Source of the DNA: Brachypterus glaber
Lineage: Eukaryota > Arthropoda > Insecta > Coleoptera > Kateretidae
Reading direction: 5' to 3'
DNA: 64,000 nucleotides
Assembly: GCA_958510825.1 (NCBI GenBank)
Contig: OY294046.1
Location: forward strand, 48,155,794 to 48,219,793
Under the pieces are notes generated by a model. The model was given only the letters and a program-made list of their open reading frames with translations. It was not told the origin of the DNA and made no database searches. This document shows, piece after piece, positions 1-13,000 of the stretch. The first letter of the stretch is position 1; each line of letters starts with the position of its first letter. The translations under genes were made by a program, and so were the position numbers.

Positions 1-116
1 AATAAAATGACATTTTGTAGAATGGACACCACATATTTGTTAGAATAATTTTTGTTTACGTTCGAAATTAGTTGGGGGAGAGGGGCATGAATTTTGGCGA
101 TGTGTGTATTACTAAC
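1..116. repeat. Partial Rbcn-3A intron with a dispersed repeat
   Basis: The start of intron 12. Positions about 30-112 resemble 6558-6632: both contain CACATATTTGTTA, a TAATTTTTGT step, a G-rich patch and GCGATGTGTGTATT. It is a diverged copy of the same unnamed repeat. Confidence 0.5.
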
Positions 117-1029
117 CTGTCAAAGCAACATCGTTGTCCTGCGAAGCAATAGTCAATTTCCACATGTGTATTATGATATTTTGGTCGGTACAATCCAAGA
201 GAACTATGAAAAACGGCTCTTCGAAAATGGCGTTTTGTTGTAAATCCACCATTGCGTCGTGTCCCGAAATATTAATCGGAGTACCTCTGTTTCCTGTGAT
301 CAACTGTTCTTGATACACGTGCAAAAATGTAGTATTTTGCCACTGTATAGCCTCAGAAATTGTTTCCAGTTGGATGATACAACCCGGTCTTGAGGTGCTT
401 TGTTGGGAGACGATGTTAATATTTTCTAGCAGGCTTTCTTGATTTAGCGAGCTCAGATCCGAAACGCTTTCGTTGTCGTCGTTTTTTCGGTTTTCTTTGA
501 CGGATATATCTGCTAGAAGCGTTCTAGCGTCTATAACCGCTTGATACACTCTCAAACATTGACCGTCCGAGGCTACAAAGCAAGCGCTAGGCGAGTTTGA
601 CAGATTGCCCAAAGTACTAGATGGCAGCAGCGTCGGTATCCAAGCTACGTTACTAAACGCAGACGGTTCTGGCGAGCTAATCCTGGCTAACTCACAAATT
701 CCCCCGCTTTTCGAAAGAGGACCAACCGCGTCTACTTTCCATAGAATCAGTTCGCTGCAAAAACCAGAATATTCGTGGTTCTTCGATTGGTCGACCGTGT
801 TATGGTGACTCGTGGTGAGTAATAGGGGTAAAACTGGGTGACAGGTGATGTCGTTGACCCGGAATCGATGCCCGGAAGCTCGGCTTTTGTGACCGATGCT
901 GAGGACTTGACTGAATTTGCTTTTGTCGGCGAATGTCACTTGCCATAGGTTTAGCGTTCCGTTATCGTGTTTTGTAACTAAAGACACAACGGGCGAAGTT
1001 TCGTTTTGTTCTTCTTGAGGCAGAGGAAT
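117..1029 (-). CDS. Rbcn-3A: Rbcn-3A exon 12 (last in the window)
   Basis: Large 913 bp exon encoding [20 protein letters not shown], then [71 protein letters not shown] and [20 protein letters not shown]. All are strong DmX-like blocks. Donor GTTAGT at 116; the gene continues left of the window. Confidence 0.93.
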
Positions 1030-4000
1030 CTGAAAAACCCATATAATTGTTTAAACTTTCTCTTTTGACAACCCAACAAACAGTAAATAAATGCCACGAT
1101 ATTTTAAGTTGAGTGAGATTATGAAGGCTGAAAACAGTTGATTTCATTATATTAGGGTTCACAAATCATAAAATCGTCAACAGTAAAATCGAAAAGTATG
1201 TACGTCAAAACTTATTGGTAAAAGTTACCGTAGATTGTCAAATTTTGTGGTTTACTTGGTTGAATCTAGTAGAATTTAGCCCGTATAATTCGAATTTGTT
1301 CGCAGAAAGAACGTTAAAAATGTAGTTTAAACAACATAGCATTTACAATACAATACAATAGAGTACAATACAATAGAATACAATACAAGTGGGGTTGTAA
1401 GGCAAGGTAATGCCTTTTAGCATTTACTGCTAAAAATTTGAAAACGAGATTATAGGAATGGTATTTGAGGAACGAGGAACCTGTAAAAATCGAGGAAAGG
1501 CGAAGATGGAAGATTGAAATTATTTGTTACGTTTGGTTGTCAACTTTGTAAATATTTGGCCTTTTTACCCCAAAATTAGTGGAGAGCCCCTAGCACAAGT
1601 TTTGTAACTTATTTGGGGCTCTCCATGATTCTGTGTATCTATTCAAATAAATAAATAAATAAATTTAGTTTATGACGCGTTAAATGCCTTGGTTAAAAGA
1701 TTGTCGAAGCGAATCATTTGGGGCTAAAAACGTACAATACTACAGGTTTCCACGAAATATTTTTTACCTGATCTGCTGATTTCGTTTCATCCTCCTCCTT
1801 TACACTGGCCAAGTTGCAAGCTTCTCTGTTGCACAATTCTCTGTTGATACAATCTTTTACTAAATGTTTTAAGAGTGGGGTGGTGCTGTAGAGACTGACG
1901 GTGGTCGACATGCTCATAGAGTCACCCAATGGGAATGCGGAGGGTATTCTGGTCGAAAAGGATACTTGTGCCTGTCTAAAAGAGCCTGGGTGGTATTCGT
2001 CCAACCATTCGACCACCCTAAATAAAATACTTAGGATTAATAATGGATAAAACAAAGACATGGAGTAAATTAAAAAATTAATTGTTAATTATTAACATGA
2101 CCTACAAACAGGTTTTGCAACTTAAGACTCCCTGATTTTCCTGGTCAAAATTTAAAAATTTTCCTGATTTTAGTACAAAAAAATGTTTTAAAACTAATAT
2201 GCGTTAAACGTGCTGTTTTGTTTTTGAGTTTTAATGTTTTAATTAGGATTTCTTCTTTTTGGTTGAACTTAATGTATAAATTCTTGTTTTAGTAATAATT
2301 TATTATGTACCCCGAGTTTTTTCAATTTTCCTGATTTTTTACACTCCCCGATTTTCCCCTGATTTTCATAATCTGTGCGCACAGCACCCCATTTATCCCC
2401 AAAATCTAATCAGCTCTTCGAAATACGATAGAAACAATATGCAAAAAACCGCTTGTCTTATATAGAAATGGAGTTATCGAGTTTACAGACAGACGGACGA
2501 AAAATTTTTTTTTTACTGATTTCGATCAGAAAGGTCTAAAACGGTCACTTTCTCTTGAGATTTTCATGCAACCTATCGTTACTTCAGGCCTAGTGTGCCT
2601 TACCAAATTAAAAAGCTGCCATCGACCGGATGAATACTAAATAATAAATCGGGACTGTGGTGCCAATCCCTCAGGAAGCTTTCGATCCTTGCATCGACCC
2701 CATCAGCTCCGTTCGATGAATCCATCAGTCTATCGTCGGAGGATTCTTCCGAGTCTGGATTATCAACAACAGGCCTGCAAAAAAAAATTAATTTATTAAA
2801 ATCGACCAAAAAATTTATTATTATATTATTCAGAGCGCCTGCGCTAGAATAATATTATACGGTAGTTTCGAATTTTCAAAAAATTTAAAAGTCCGATGTC
2901 ACGATTTCTGTTAACAGATAACTCAAGAACGAATAATCCGATCGACTTAAAATTTTCAGCAAAAAATCATGTTCTATGAGCTCATGAGGGGAAGATCCCT
3001 ATTGTTTTTGAAAGTAAAAAACAAAAAAGTTAAGGCGGTTAAACTTTTAAAAAAATCGAAAAAAAGCTGAAAGAAAATTCCGATTAACGTAACTTTTTTA
3101 GGAAAAATTACTTTTTAATTGTACTCCAAAGTGACATTTTTCGGAAATCTTAAGTTAAAAGTGACACTTTTGTTAAGAGTTTGTCTTTTGTTTTACGCCA
3201 AAGTACTTTTGCGTTCCCTTATGAAAAATTGTTAGATAACTGACAGAACCAAATTAAAACTAATTTTACTTATTAATTTTACCTTTTTTTGTTAAAAATA
3301 TGTTTACAAGCGAATAAAAAATAGCGTATGATAGATACACGGACGAGAAATATATCTCGTTCTTACGCGGTTGTGATTCTCCGCATGCGACCAAGAAACA
3401 TTATTTCTCATCCTTGGATCATAAATTATGATTCATAATATACTATTATTATACGGAACAATTCTACCAGTTTTAAAAGTAATCCCCAAAAAAAAAAAAG
3501 TTATGGGAGTTGAACTTAAAATAAAAAATTAAAAAACCTATAATTTTCATTTTTTTTTTCGCAAAAAGAAAATTTAAAAAATAAATGAAAAATTTTTTAT
3601 TTTTTTTTATTTTTTTTTCTAATTTTTTGTTTTTCAAAAAAAAAGATTTTTTTAAAAAAATGTATTTTTTTAATTTTTGTTTTTCAAAAAAAGATCTTTG
3701 AAAAAAATTTATTTTTTTTTACTTTTTTTTAAATTGTTTTTTTTTTAAGTATTTGGGAAAATGCAATATTTACTGTGATTTACGTGAATAATATATAATG
3801 GAATGCGTAGCATTACATATCTTCACGGCTTGTTTTTTTATAGTCCTACCTTGCAAACTCCTCCAAAAATAGCTCGGCCTGCAGATTGAACTGCATCTCT
3901 TTGTTGTCTAACCAATGAAGCACGAAGGCCGGTTTCGGGTGCCCACAACTGATGCTGGGAACCAGAGGTATATCCGTTTCGGCGTTGACAGAGGCGGCCA

Positions 4001-7000
4001 AATGGAAATGCAAACCTGGAGTTAAAAATTATTATTAATGGATTTGCTGCGTTTCGGAGAGTTTTATTTATGTCCACCCCTAAAATTAAGATTAATCTTT
4101 ATTCGATAATAAAAGTCCAAACTGTTAATTTATATAATTTTACATTGGTTATAAAATGGCGTATTTATTTAGTTTTTTGTTTCACTTTCAGTTTTGTCGG
4201 AACTGAAATATACAGGGTTATTCAGAAAAAGTTCGAGAAATTTAAGAGGCGATTCTACGTTAAAAAATATGAAAAAAAGTTCCTATAAAGGTTGGTCTGG
4301 AAATGAGCCATAAGGGAGCTGCGGCCCTTCGAAGATCGAATGGGGAACAAAAAAAGCAACAATAAAATTGTTGCAGCATGATTCTTCACTTAAAACTAAG
4401 CGAAAAAGTATTCTTTAACTAAACACCTAAATTAAATATTAAAGGAGTTATAGCCTTTTAAAAAGTAACATTTTTAGTGGCACAAAATGTTAATTCCATT
4501 TTATTTGAAAACGGTTTATCCTACAGTGTTACACTATATGACATTTTTTATGAAATTTTTACTGAAGGAATCTATATTTATTACAAAAAAATCCAAAAAA
4601 AAATACACAAAAAAGTTTGGGGCAAAAATGTGTTAAGCCTCACATATTTTGTCCGTCTAGGATAAATTCAAAAAAATAAAAAATTAACAAAAACTTATTG
4701 CCCTTATTAATACTAGTATACATGCAAAGGCTCGCTCTAGCTTAAAGGACTTCCGGTTTCGCCGGAAGTGGCATAAATATATTTTTTTATATTTTTGAAT
4801 TTAGGTGAAAACTCTATAAAAAACTGATTGTTTTTTTTACTTTAAGCCATTTACTGTTCCATGGGGTGTTAGTAAAAATATTAAAATATTACATTAATCT
4901 TTAAAGTAAATGTCATTAATTTGACATAAAAAAACCGAGGAAAAATACTCTACAAAAAAGGTTACAGGGACATAAAAATAATGGACTTTTCTACAAAAAA
5001 AAATTTTTTTAGCTCTAAATCACTGTTACTGATTAAATTTTTATTTTAATATTAGTTTTATACTTTTTTAAGCTTAAGTAAGTAAAAAGAAGGTAAATTA
5101 TGTGTATCTCGTTTTTACACGATAAAAACAGACGAAAAAAAAAGTATTAAAAAAACGATCAGTTTTTTATACAAAGAGTTATCGGCTGAGTTGTGTTCAA
5201 AAATGTAAAAAATTACAGGGTATTCCACTAAAAAAACATATTTATGTCACTCCCGGCGCAACTGGAAGTGGAACAAAAAAATAAATCTGCCATTTAATAG
5301 CCAATGTAAAATTATATAAATCACCCAAGTTTCGTTTTTATTGAATGAAGATTAATCTTAATTTTAGGTGTGGACATAAATAAAGCTCACCTGGTATATG
5401 TCCCGAACCGTCCCTTATCAGTTCAGTTAAGTAGTTTTGCAAGCGGCCTGCACCATTAATAATACTTACTTCCTTACCCAAGTAATCCATGTGAATTACT
5501 TTTTTTACTAAAGGCCTTACAAAAGTCTATTTACCTTGGTATGTTATTTTACCTGGAGTGACGCCGGTACCATGGTAGCCATAGGAGTGGAAATCGTGTA
5601 CGCTGTAGGTGGAGGGCAGGGTGGGGATCAACGGGGAGGGACCTCCAATGCCCTGACCCTGGTTTTTCGCGTGTCGACGGATGTGGAAGCATGTCCTAAA
5701 AATGAATATATTATTATTTGAATTTGTAACTTTTATAATCTACCTTATTTAAATGTATCAAATTTGGAGAGGCCTATCTTTTCTGGTACCTCTTATCTTT
5801 AAAAAGTGACAGACATACATTCAAAAAAAAGTTAAGCTTGGAATACTTACTTCATGTGTTTCAATCTCTGCATAAACCTATGTTTATGGCGATGCGTCCT
5901 GAATTTTGGATGATTTGCCTGCGGATCTAACTGAGATAAGTTGACCAGCCCATCTTCAGGAAGAACCGTTTCTACCCATAATCTGCAGATGTTGTCTTTA
6001 CATGATGTAACCAGCATATTGGAGACAGAACCCCTTCAAAATAAAGTGACATGTAACAACAGGAGGTTCATAAAACTCAAGGGCAGGAAATTAATTTTTC
6101 CCTGCGCGGAGGATCCGAATCGTATATTTTTACAAACATCGCCAAAATTCTAGCCAATTTGCTAAAGCAAGGGAATGTTCAAAGAATAAACTGGCCAGCA
6201 AACACACCTGACATAAATCCTTGTGAGAGCGTGTGGAATATGCTAAAAATGTCATTTTGAGTAGAGATAACCCCCCATTCACCATTCAGGAGTTAATTGT
6301 TGCTGCTCAAGAAGAATGGAACATATCACAGGAAGCCATTAACAACCTTTTTATTAGCATTCACAGACGTGTTAATGTTTTGCTTGAGAACAGAGGAAAA
6401 CATACTGGTTACCGACATCTTTGTTTCTCACATTTTGTGACTTTAATGTTTTTCAATAAAATACAATTTTTTTTAATTTAATTCCTGGCCGTGTACTTAT
6501 TCCATGAAAATAACCATACATTTGATAAAGCATTTTAATAAAAGGTGGAATTAAACCCACATATTTGTTATGATAATTTTTGTCCAAGTTTCAAATTAAG
6601 TGGGGAGGAAGAATTTTAGCGATGTGTGTATTTTATTTTTTAATTTAAATTGTTTACTATATTTGTTACAGTAACAATGTTACTTACTTGGGCATATATT
6701 TGCTAGTAGTTCTCCATGACAGATGTGTAACAGCCCTGGGATGAGCAATATAAACAAATCCATATTCCAATTCTGGTGGATGATCTGTACTTTTTGTGGT
6801 AGACACAACTAAAATAGTATTATTTTTAGTTTTGACAATATCAATAAAATTTTGAAACTTACTTTTAACTAACCAACATTTTTTTTAAATTAATACTTTA
6901 TTTTAAGTAAAACCAAATCTATTGTGTCATGTTAACCGACATTGTGAGATGACAGTTTTTGAACTTTTTCTTAATATTTTTTGAACGTTTCCACTAAAAT

Positions 7001-10000
7001 ACTTAAATTAAGCATTTGCTTCACTTGTTCATGTATCACAACATTTACAAAATGTGAAATCTTTAATTATATTATTATTATAAAGATATTAAGTAAAGTT
7101 TTCAGCAACCTAATTTCATTCTATTATTATTAAAAAACACTGTACAAATAGTTTTTTTTTGTAATTCGTAAAAAAATGTGAAAAAATATAACAAAATTTT
7201 TCCCTTAGGTCACTAAGAGGGTTTGGTTGTATTTAAAAACTCCTGAGAAATGGTACCTAGCAAGTTTTAGACCTTAAAAAAAAAGAAAAACAAAACAACG
7301 ATGGTGTTTTATGGGATAAAAAATGTTGGTTATGTTTTTAAACCAATTATTACAATACTTACAATGCTTATTTTCATACCAAATTTTGACGAGTCGGTCA
7401 TTTTCTCCGCATGTGGCAAACAAGGTGCCATCGGGGCTAAATGCCAAATGTTGAACCGTTATTGCAGTATTAGCTCTCCACACACATTGCCATGAAGTCT
7501 GCTCTTGCTCTAAAAAACAATTAAATAACTAACCGATTGTTATTAAAATTTTGAATTTTTGTATTTAGAATGTAATGTAATGTATTTATTTAACCATCAA
7601 AGATACATTGAGTATGTTACCTCCACGTAGTGTTTAGTATTTAATACAGTTAAAGTAGGCAACCAGGTATTTATTTTACTGTATAACTGGCTGCCTAGCG
7701 TTAGTAGCGGAATTTTGCTATATTGAATAGAATTGGCAACGGTGCGAATATGAGTTCTGGGGGAGAAGCGAAATAACCTTCAACCGGCAAGGCACGCATT
7801 CCGTTTTGTGAGGTTAACTTTTACTTCCGACAAAGAACAATTAATTATGTATTAAGGCTATAAATCCCACAATCCAACCAGTTTTCATACCAAACAGCAC
7901 AACAGCAACTACGGGGTACCCCAATTCACAGGAAGAAACGGCTGTTTCGGTGAGTGCGAATTTATTATCCTGTTTCACACGTTTCCCTCCAAAAGATATC
8001 CTTACGAAAGCCCTACAGAGTATATATGACAAGTCACGCCGGCTAGCGTGGGTTCGATTCTCACTCCCGCCGATTTCCTTTTTCAGTTAATTTATAATTG
8101 AAATTTGGTGAAGGCGACAGGTGAAACAGAGACATCTTTCTAAAAATGGTTTGAAAGTCAGTTAAAGCCGGTGGTTCCCTCTACTACTAGCCCACAAGTC
8201 CTTGACAGGGGATGCTTAATTAAGTAGAATAGTACGAGGTTAAAGAAAAAAGTATGGAAAATTTCGGTTTGCCTGTTCATTTGAAAGGCGTAACTTTTGA
8301 ACAGAAAGTCCGACTTTTAAAAAATTATTTACCTAACTATTACGTTTTTTAGACTTAAATGGTTAACAGTGGGTTAGGACAAAGGAGGCAAAAACTAATA
8401 TTTTTGGTGATAACTCGCTTATTAATTATTGTAGGATAAAAATTCTTATGTTTAAAAATAATTTTTTGTTTGCTACAATATATTTTTATAATTTTCGTCG
8501 CAGAACTAGTAGTAGTAGTAGTAGTTTCCGAAATAAATCGATTTAAAAATATTGCCACCCGTCCACAAAAGACATCCATTACGGCCTGTTTTGTTGTACT
8601 GATAACCAGAGCTCGGATCGGGGTATTTATTTACCGGAGGTCGCGAAAATTAGAAACTAAAAAATTTATTTTTAAAGTAAATAGACGCTTTAAACTATAT
8701 TTTACTAACTGGACTTTTATGTCTACGATGTTATTGCATAGTAAGTCAACATGGCAGACCCATTCGTGAAATATGGTTTTAAATATTTACTTTAAAAATA
8801 AGTTGTTTTTTAAAAGATGAGACATCCAGATAATCCTGTATTCAATCCATCAAATGACTTGCTCTACACAACCACAAATATTAAACCAATTAAAGACAGG
8901 GTGGATGAACTGAAATTCCCTGAAATTCCGTACAAACAACGAAGGTTACAACAAACAACTTGTTGCACACTGCTGTATCAACAGAATCCCGAAAAGGAGA
9001 GGTCTGAAAAACGCAGAGGCAACAGTACTGGAAATATTGGAAAGACTTTCTCTAGTGGAATAGTTTATTAAATATGTATTTTTTTTTACTTTACTATAAA
9101 TTAAAATTATTATTATACCTTAAAAACTTTAAATTAAATTGTATAAATTCTAGACTGAAGGACCTCGGTCGATGGCCATTTGTATGTATTTGTATGTGTA
9201 ATAAAGAAAAATTTATTATTATTATTATTTAATTTTTTCAAATCCCCAGTAAATGAATACTTCGATCCGACCAGTGCTGATAACTCACCTTGAGGTTTGT
9301 CTGGCTCGTCGACCACCTCGGCCTCAGTATGCTCTCCTCCCAGAGTAAATGTTACGGGTTCTTCGTCTTCGTCGGGCATCTGCTGCTGCGCCTTCAAGTG
9401 CCACAATTGCACGTAAGTTCCGGCCGTCAGGAGTCTTGTGCCCTCCAAGTTCCAGCTGAGAGCCCTGATTGGAGAGTCGGTTTTTAAAGTACCAGTTTGG
9501 ACCCATCTGTAGTCTAGGCCCTGTAAATTTTTAATTTAATTTAATAGTTTAATTTTTAAAACGAATTAAGAGAAATACCTACATAACCAAATGAATTACC
9601 CTAGTAGAAATTCAATAATTTGTAGCATATACGACAAGACACGACCTTTCTTTAAGAGCCAAGATGTTTTAACCAATTTTTTTCATGTGACTGCCGTCAA
9701 CCAATGAAAACGTCCAATTCTTAACAATGGTAAGTATATTTCACACAGAAAACTATTTAGCAATATTTATCAAAAAAAAAAAAAATAGTACCTAGTTATA
9801 AGTTTACCTATGGCTTCAAATAGTAAATCGTTTCTAAAAAGTACAATATAATCCTACACTTTGCTTATTAACTAATTTCTAACAGGGTAATTTCCAACAT
9901 AAATATAAAATCTAGTAGTATTAAAATTTTGTTATTTTCCAGCGGGTAAAATTTAGTAAGCCAATCAATACGAAATTTAATCAAATTAGGTAAGGGTCAC

Positions 10001-13000
10001 TTTTTCTGGTTTTACTTAGGTAGGTGTAGCTGAAAATTTTAGAGGGATAGCCTCTAAAATAGTCATCGTGTAAGTGGTTAATTATTATTACGCAATAAAT
10101 CCATCATATAAACAAACAAAACGACATTCACTTTTATTTCACAAGTTGAGATATCGAACTGGTAAATAGGAAAACCTATATTTTGGCATACATTTGATAT
10201 TTTTAGCTCTTAAAATGTGTGCAGGAGGACAAGGATTTTTTTAAATTGAAAGTCGGATTGTGTGACATATTATTTTAAAGCTTATACAATTTTTTAACCA
10301 TATATTTTTTATTTTTCTAGGCTTTTTTGGGGGTTTAAAATAGGGTAGGTTGGAGTTTTGTTAAAATAAAAAAAAAATAAATAAATAAAAAATAAAAAAA
10401 AATATGGTCGAATAGAGAAATTTATTTACCTTAAAACTACCCCCTATGTCCCTACCAACATTAAAAATATTAAATGTATGCCAGGCGATAGCTGATCGCG
10501 TTTTGTTTGAATGCTCCTCAAATGTGAGGCAATAAACATAATGTGGAAAACTAAATACAGGACATAAATAGCAGACACGCCTAGTTTAAACCAATTTTAA
10601 ATTTTAAAACTAAATAAGAAATAAAACCAAATTTTTCTGTATAGAAAGAATTTAAAATAGCTTTAGTATAGCTAAACCACTCCAAAAATAACCTTGTTTT
10701 TGCATGCGCGCGATTCCAATCCAATAAAATAACAAGAAGCGTGCGCCCAGAGCAAAAAAATCGATACAACTAAAAATTTGCCATTTTCTAAATTCAAACA
10801 TTTTGAAAACTATTTAATGGATTTAACTGATTATTTTTTTGTTTTAAAGCTTAAAATTTTTCTACTTTTGTTTTTATTTAGAATAATTAAAAAACAGCAA
10901 CAAAAAATGTATAACTAAGCTTTTTGAATTAGGAAATTTTTGATCCTTACTCAATTTGGAGTTACCATAGAAACCATAGAAAAAATGTTATCTCTTCAAA
11001 ATATAAATTTATTGTCTATTAAACAAACATTACAGCGACAATTGTTTCGACTTTTTTAACATAAAGTCATTTTCAAGTTTTTAAATTTATAAACAAATTA
11101 ACTTGAGTACACATTATTAGAAATGTCATACCAAACAATTGTCGCTGTAATGTTTGTTTAGTAGACAATAAATTTATATTTTCGGGAGATAACATTTTTT
11201 TGCCCATTTTCTAGGAGTTGCATGGTACGCAACTGCATCTGTTTATCAAATTTTTAAAGTCTCTCTTATTGCCGCAGTTTTAATGAATATATTCTTTTTT
11301 ATTTTTTTATATTTTTGCTTCTGGTTTAGGAGATATCAGGATTTTCCTGAAAGTTGTAATTTTTTCAGTCAAACTCAAAAAGTACTAAATCAGTAGAGTT
11401 GTTGTTTTTTATTTGAAGCATAAATCTTTTAGATTTTCTATTAGTTTCTTTATCCCGGCACAACTTTCTATTGCAGTCTGACGGCGGCTCAGCGGTGATT
11501 ACGCAGAACCGCCGCCGGATGGAGTGACCCTATTCCTCTTCTGCTCAAGTTTATCAAACAAATGTTGAGTTTATGATAAATTGATCAGAAGAAAAACGTA
11601 ACACGGTTAAGTTTCAAATATAAAGCACAGCATCAATCAAATTCATGTAGTACTTTTTGAGTTAACTAAAAAAATGACAACTTTTAGGAAAACCCGGAAT
11701 GAAAAAATAAAAAATAACAAAGAAGAAATATTCATAATAACTGCGGCAATAAGAGAGACTTTAACAATTTAATAAACAGTTGCAGTGGCGTACCATGAAA
11801 CTCCTAGAAAATGGGGCGAAAAACATAATTGTACATTTTTTGTTGCTATTAATACAAAAAATATTTTTTTTAATAATTATAAGCAGCGGATTATTATCTT
11901 ATAATTAAGTCATAATTTCGTTTAATAAAAATTAGTCAATTAAGTCGAAATTTATAATAAACAATGATTCAAGCTAAGCGTGTAGGCTTCACGGCCGTAA
12001 ATTTATATTTTTGAGAATTGGGCTGGGTCACAGTTTTAAAGTTTGCAATAATGGGGACCTAAAGTAAATTTTGTAAGGTCAATATCGATAAAGTACCGAA
12101 TTTTTCCTTTAATACGGTGTCTTCAAATTTGATGCACTGTGAGCCGAGATATTTAGATTCAAAAATTAGTAGTGCTTTGTCCAATGGCGCCAACTTCATG
12201 AGTTTTCTGGGGCTTCGCCACTGGAGTGGAACGATATAAGTTTTTTTTTTGAAAAACCGGAAACTAGTGGAGCCCAAAAGTTGTACTTTTGGTACGAAAG
12301 TGTGCAAAATTAAGTTCCACGTAAATAACGTCTTGGCGTGCTCGTTTTGCCTTAAAAATAGAGTTTTTTTTAATGTTCATTTTCTTGCTACCGTGCTGCC
12401 TTTAATTTGTTCGGATAATACCCGAATAATGTTTAATTTTAACCTTGGAAAACACTATTTTCTTTTTTTGTTTACTTTTAATGTAAATATCGATTTGAAA
12501 CCAAAAATCAAGTTATCGGGTGAAACGTTTTTTAATCGCAAAAAAGGGTCACGTGATCTCCATAACATTCTGTAACTTTTTAGTTAAGTTAAAAAAATAA
12601 ATAAATTTCGAAAAAATTTAAAATTAAAATATTAAAAAAAAAATGTTATTTTTGCTTTCCCATTTTGATTTTTTTTTTTAATTTTGCGAAAGCCTTTTAT
12701 TCTTGCAAAAATTTTCAATTTTTTTTGCGTATTTTTGCGTTTTATGACGTTTTATGTCGATTACAAGCAAAAAAAAATTATCAGTCTGTCCGGGAAGTCT
12801 TGTGTGCACTATAACTTAAAAACGCTTTAAGCGTTAGAGACTTGAAATTTGGCATACAGGTATTTTACCAAAAGTTTTCGCTCGGGATTGTTTTTGGTAA
12901 ATATTAATGTGCGGCAAGGGGGAAAATACAATACTTTTTTACAAAAATTTGAATATTAATACATAGGGGTTTTAAAGGTTGCTGAACTTGAATCTGATAA

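Noticed and set aside
8028..8075. tRNA gene
   Set aside because: Only a T-arm-like stem is visible (GTGGG-TTCGATT-CTCAC); D and anticodon arms are missing, so at most a SINE fragment.
8817..9071. 84-codon open frame possibly representing a LINE end
   Set aside because: The peptide ([20 protein letters not shown]) has a vague resemblance to some LINE C-termini, but no reverse-transcriptase motif is present and the similarity is too weak to call.
11460..11530. GC-rich hairpin as an RNA gene
   Set aside because: CGGCGG/CCGCCG arms can pair, but nothing links it to a known RNA class.
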